From: Acanthacorydalis orientalis
Taxonomy: Eukaryota > Arthropoda > Insecta > Megaloptera > Corydalidae
Reading direction: 5' to 3'
Length of the DNA: 64,000 nt
Assembly (NCBI GenBank): GCA_034766995.1
Contig: CM068317.1
Coordinates: forward strand, 8,643,501 to 8,707,500
Positions 60,217-64,000 of the stretch are shown here, piece after piece. A program made the translations under genes and the position numbers. How positions within the stretch are numbered: position 1 is the first letter of the stretch; each line of letters opens with the position of its first letter. Below the pieces are notes generated by a model. The model saw nothing but the letters and a program-made list of their open reading frames with translations, did not search any database and was not told where the DNA came from.

Positions 60217-60960
60217 GCGTGTGCGTGTCTTTATAAGTATATACCAACCTCTGTGTACACATCTTACAGTCTTGAACATTTTTCACTTACTTAAGACTTT
60301 TATGTTCGAATTCAAATTCAAATATAAAATAATTAACATATTTTATTTTGTTTTCAACAGAAAACACAATTAATCTAAACTATTTTTATTAGAACAATGA
60401 TTTCAGAAAAATAAATTATTAAATAAAATCTTGACACTGCAAAATTTTATAAGCAACATAAAATATAAAATTTCAGAACTTTGGTAATTATTAATAATAT
60501 GAACATCTAAATTCAGTTTATATAACAGATATTAATTTTATTATAGTATTGTAGCTAAACTGGTAATTAATAATTTGAATGGAGAGAATTACATTTGTTT
60601 TTACAGTTAATATAAATATGTGTGTATTATTAATGAAATTTTGATGTTAAATATCTTTAACTACAATAAGTATGTATATATTCGAACAATTCATAACTCA
60701 AGATAAAAATCTGTTATGAACTACTTTCTCATGTATAAAACGAACCCAAATTGAATGCAAGTTGAAAATGCATTGAATAAAAATTATCACCTCCCACGTT
60801 ATTCAACATAATATATACAAACGTGAACAAATTATAAAGAAATTTATCACTGTACCACTACATTTATTACATACAACTCATACAAAACACTATTTATAGA
60901 CAAATATGTACACATGAACAATTTTCATTTCATTAATAATTTAAACACAGCATAAATATA
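59985..60960. other. AT-rich DNA with one TA tract
   Basis: Frames at 60004-60373 run through the TA tract at 60173 and are not genes. Confidence 0.5.
60173..60214. repeat. (TA)n microsatellite
   Basis: About 42 bp of TA, preceded by a pyrimidine run CTCTGTCTCTTTTTC and followed by GCGTGTGCGTGT. Confidence 0.95.
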
Positions 60961-61420
60961 TAATTCACGCAGACAGTAAACCGTATTCCCACCGAACGGA
61001 AACCGATTAATTCATATGGAATGAAGTGGCGGACAATGTTTGAAAAATAGGTATATTAAATCCTCACGAACGACGGTGGAATCCTTAAAAAAATCGGTCA
61101 CGTCGACACATTAAGCTGTCACCGAAGTCAACGATTGACATCTTAATTTAAATATTCAGCCGCTCGCTCTGTTAGGCACGCCGGGGCGGGATTGCGCCAC
61201 CGAAACGTCGACAAACAATAAAATTCTGAACACACGTTTTAAGCTAAAATCGGACATCTGACACGAATACTGATTCGCCGAACGCTGTTTTTGTCTTAGA
61301 TGGCTTGTCACCTGGCCGAAATGATCTCGCTGTATGCAGTAACGTTTTTCGATGCTTTGTCGTCGTCAGGACGAGGCACTAAAACGAATTTTATTTGTAT
61401 CTCATAATACAATGTGTCTT
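60960..61420. other. GC-rich single-copy island
   Basis: Contains CACCGAACGGAAACCG, AACGACGGTGGAATCC, AGCCGCTCGCTCTG, GGCACGCCGGGGCGGGATTG, GATTCGCCGAACGCTG and TGTCGTCGTCAGGACGAGG. All frames are interrupted. ACAATAAAATTC resembles ACAATAAAACATG in the 57470 island. Second strongest candidate for conserved non-coding DNA; it ends abruptly at a (CA)n(TA)n tract. Confidence 0.4.
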
Positions 61421-61430
61421 ATACACACAT

Positions 61431-61501
<71 letters not shown>
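61421..61501. repeat. (CA)n(TA)n compound microsatellite
   Basis: About 28 bp of CA units then about 50 bp of TA. Confidence 0.95.
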
Positions 61502-61505
<4 letters not shown>

Positions 61506-61758
61506 TGTACGTAAAACAAGTGGTGGATACATTTTTTATCAATATAAGTAAGAAATTATAGAACGAATTAATTTAAGGATTGAAATTCTTTTATCAGTAA
61601 ATATTGTGCATAAATTAGATCTAATTTTAATACACTATATAAACAGAAAGAAAACAAATATAATTTCGCTATTTAAAAATAGAAAATATTCTGAATATTC
61701 AATGTTTTAAAGCTTGACATCTTTTTTAAAAAAGTATTTTTTTCGCTTCTCTGAATGT

Positions 61759-61964
61759 ACATACAAAGTTACGAATCACAACTATGAGAATTTTTGATTT
61801 AATATTGTTTTAATATTTTAACAAATATAAATTCTACTCATCATATACTTGTTTTTATGTCCAAACTTCCAATAAATATTATTTTTACTGTATTTATCAT
61901 TTATTTTTAAGGATTTAATTTCAAATATGTTATAAAAAGCAAATACCTTACAATAAATGTAACT
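61759..61964 (+). repeat. Direct repeat R, copy 1
   Basis: ACATACAAAGTTACGAATCA, ACTCATCATATACTTG, CTTCCAATAAATATTATTTT, ACTGTATTTATCATTTAT and CCTTACAATAAATGTAA align in order with 62998-63202. Length about 205 bp. It ends exactly where the mariner-derived MITE at 61966 begins. Origin unknown. Confidence 0.8.
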
Positions 61965-61965
61965 A

Positions 61966-62446
61966 TTAGGTTGGTAAAAAAATAATTGCGATTTGTAACC
62001 TTCAAATTCATATACATTTATAGCTTTTTTGATTTTTCTAGCTGTTTTAAGTAGTCCACAATTGCTGGATGACTTATGCGTCTTTAATGCAAGCTCTCAA
62101 ATTGTTGTGCGTGGTTCTGATTCAACTAACGCCTTCAATTGGTCGTCATGAACTGAATAATGATGCCAGCGACCTTCTTTATCTTCAAAGCTCTCGTCTC
62201 CAGCACGAAATTTTTGAAACTACTATCACACCGTTCCTTAACAGTACCAAAACCAAAAGCATAGTTTAGTTTATGAACAGTTAAAATTAATAATAAAACC
62301 AAAGTTGATTTTATCAAAATACAGAACGAAAAATTCGTTTTAAAATGATATTAAAATGAAAACGATGAAATGATACTTTCATTGAAAAAAATTAAGGTTA
62401 GAATTCAAAAAACAAGAAACGCAATTATTTCCTTACCGACCTAGTA
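61966..62446 (-). mobile_element. Mariner-derived MITE, copy 5 (family M)
   Basis: The ends are TTAGGTTGGTAAAAAAATAA and TTATTTCCTTACCGACCTAG, with TA on each side. The minus strand keeps short pieces of the N-terminal half (NYAFGFGTVKERCDSSFKNF, VLETRALKIKKVAGI). A second deletion around the start codon makes this copy about 480 bp rather than 560-590. The 3' flank matches the other copies at the shared junction. Confidence 0.85.
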
Positions 62447-62797
62447 CACCAAAATATTTAACTTTTATTAAAATTTATGAAAAATGCATAGTTTTATTTA
62501 ATACATTGGATTAAGTTACTTAAATGAAATGTAATAGACAAAATAATTAGATTTTTAATATGTTGACATGTCTTATTAAAAATACTATTTTTAGATGTTT
62601 TAATTAAATAAGTACACCTTGATTGAAAATAATTTTTTTTATTAAAATATTCGTAATTTCTGTACGAAAAATAATTACTATTATCATTATTTTGATTCAG
62701 TAACTGAATTCAGTTAAAAAATATTTCATAAGTGAAATAATTGAAAAAAAAGATTTTTTTTCAATTATTTTAACTAGTTAATTATAGTATAAAATTA

Positions 62798-62995
62798 CTT
62801 TTCTTCCATTTTTAATTCAATAGCCTAATTTGAAGTAAAATTAATAATAAAATCAAAATCGATGTTACCAAAACACAGACCGAAAAATTCACTTTAAAAT
62901 AATATTAACATGAATACGATGAAAATATACTTTCATAAAAAAAATTAAGGTTAGAATTTAGAAAGCAAAAACCGTAATTATTTTCTTACCAACCA
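62798..62995 (-). mobile_element. Family M fragment, 5' end only
   Basis: TTATTTTCTTACCAACC at the right is the terminal repeat, missing its last TAA. Inward are AAACCGTAATTA, AAGGTTAGAATTTAG, AAATATACTTTCAT and a TTTTGATTTTATTATTAAT tract before the position of the start codon, where it is cut off. Its end touches direct repeat R copy 2. Confidence 0.75.
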
Positions 62996-62997
62996 TC

Positions 62998-63202
62998 ACA
63001 TACAAAGTTACAAATCACAACTATGGAAAATTTTGATGAAATATTGTCTTGTCATTTTAATAAACATAAGAACTGCTCATCATACACTTGATTTTAGGTC
63101 AGAACTTCCACCAAATATTATTTTTGCTGTATTTATTATTTATCTTTAAAGTTTCGATTACAATTAAGTTAAAACAAGCAAAAACCTTACAATAAACGTA
63201 AT
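62998..63202 (+). repeat. Direct repeat R, copy 2
   Basis: CACATACAAAGTTACAAATC, TGCTCATCATACACTTG, CTTCCACCAAATATTATTTT, GCTGTATTTATTATTTAT and CCTTACAATAAACGTAA. Roughly three quarters identical to 61759-61964 with small indels. Confidence 0.8.
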
Positions 63203-63339
63203 TTCTTAGTTTAAAAAAATTATTTTGATCAATTTTAAATCAGAAACATAGAGAATATGAGTAATTTTTTTAATATTTTAATAATCTATGGATGATTGAA
63301 TCATCATCAAAACTAGCATAAGTAACAATTCAAAAAAAA

Positions 63340-63400
63340 ATCAAAAAATATTCATTCTACATTTGTAATAGATTTTTTTTATTGTTTGTGAGGTGAAAGA
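63340..63400 (-). repeat. Family B repeat, small fragment
   Basis: TTATTGTTTGTGAGGTGAAA then GAAAAATC is the inverse of the family's TTTTTCACTCACAAAC block. Confidence 0.4.
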
Positions 63401-63619
63401 AAAATCATTTCACATAAATTTTTATCTACAGTATTAAAACGGTTTTATAATATACAAATAATTTTTATTTTCTACATAAACAGAGAATATCTATTAATGA
63501 TTTTTTTACTTAAAATAGATAATTAAAAGATCATCTTATATTTTTTAATAAATTTGTGAAATATTAAATAAAATATATTAAAAAATATCTCATTGAAATC
63601 TATTGAAAACCATAAGCTG

Positions 63620-63815
63620 CTTATTGATCAACTCCTAGAAATTATAATGCGGAAAGAGATTATTTTTGTGATTTGGTGCTCTGAACATGATAGCATGGCC
63701 ATCAAAATATATATATATATATATATAAGCAACAATAAAAAATGATCAATGATTTATTCAATGTTTGAGTAGAATTTATTTTTGTAAGTTGTGAGGTGAA
63801 AATTGAACCTATTTA
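63620..63815 (-). repeat. Family B element carrying an internal (TA)n
   Basis: The minus strand reads TTTTCACCTCACAACTTAC, AACATTGAATAAATCATTGA, TCATTTTTTATTGTTGCTTA, then (TA)n, then GATGGCCATGCTATCATGTT CAGAGCACC. The TA tract (63706-63727) replaces the ATGCACG segment of other copies. This shows a microsatellite growing inside the element. Confidence 0.6.
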
Positions 63816-64000
63816 TGAAAGAACTAGATATTTTTTTATTTAATTTTAACTTCTCGTTGAAAGTAATTTATCTACCAGAGACAATAATAGTATCCTTAAT
63901 AATATCTAGTTTTGCTTAAATAGGAATTTAGTAATTAATTATATCGTTATCAATAGTTGAAATCAACTTATTGGTATAATTTTGAAAGTAGTATGATTAT
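63815..64000. other. AT-rich DNA to window end, nothing seen
   Basis: No feature recognised in the last 185 bp. Confidence 0.5.

Overview
This window is AT-rich nuclear DNA from an animal, most likely an insect. A nuclear copy of mitochondrial ND4 (6165-6660, minus) reads through only in the invertebrate mitochondrial code (TGA as Trp, AGA as Ser). The window is crowded with decayed mariner-type transposons of kinds common in insects and with dozens of long (TA)n microsatellites. I could not place it to order or species. I found no protein-coding gene I can support. Almost all longer open frames are read-through of (TA)n tracts (Tyr-Ile repeats), fragments of dead transposases, or chance frames.

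Mobile DNA, left to right: a mariner relic cut by the left edge (1-464); the ND4 numt; an internally deleted IS630/Tc1-mariner relic (8819-9500); a near full-length decayed element coding MASYTTKQ-type transposase (18305-19502) and a deleted plus-strand relative (50877-51670); an 810-bp foldback element with arms of about 320-340 bp (21717-22527); a mauritiana-like mariner relic (30058-30675); the 3' part of a non-LTR retrotransposon (31265-32085); a possible mariner C-terminus (33660-33860); and a roughly 1.3-kb mariner (42428-44320) split by a younger mariner-derived MITE (43138-43726). That MITE is one of five 480-590-bp copies sharing the same internal deletion (25946, 34622, 43138, 47257, 61966). 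It also has an 80-bp end-to-end remnant (49318) and a truncated copy (62798). Two copies of a CAGGCCCGTAG-ended hAT-like MITE lie at 54239 and 56740.

Two further dispersed families emerge by comparing the window with itself. Family A is a 45-100-bp snapback repeat with CGAAAC boxes and an ATCTTCAG core, with a resemblance to a hammerhead ribozyme core. Family B is a repeat of roughly 200-290 bp with terminal inverted repeats of about 28 bp (ATATAATTCTGGCATTGT...).

Between the repeats lie about 18 islands of 180-740 bp with more G+C, more CpG and fewer repeats (for example 7470-7910, 28480-28755, 37430-37725, 52370-52950, 57470-58210, 60960-61420). They lack convincing coding structure. Their spacing resembles conserved non-coding DNA in a large intergenic region or intron, but that is inference. 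There are no operon-like relations; the layout is repeat insertions around possible regulatory islands.
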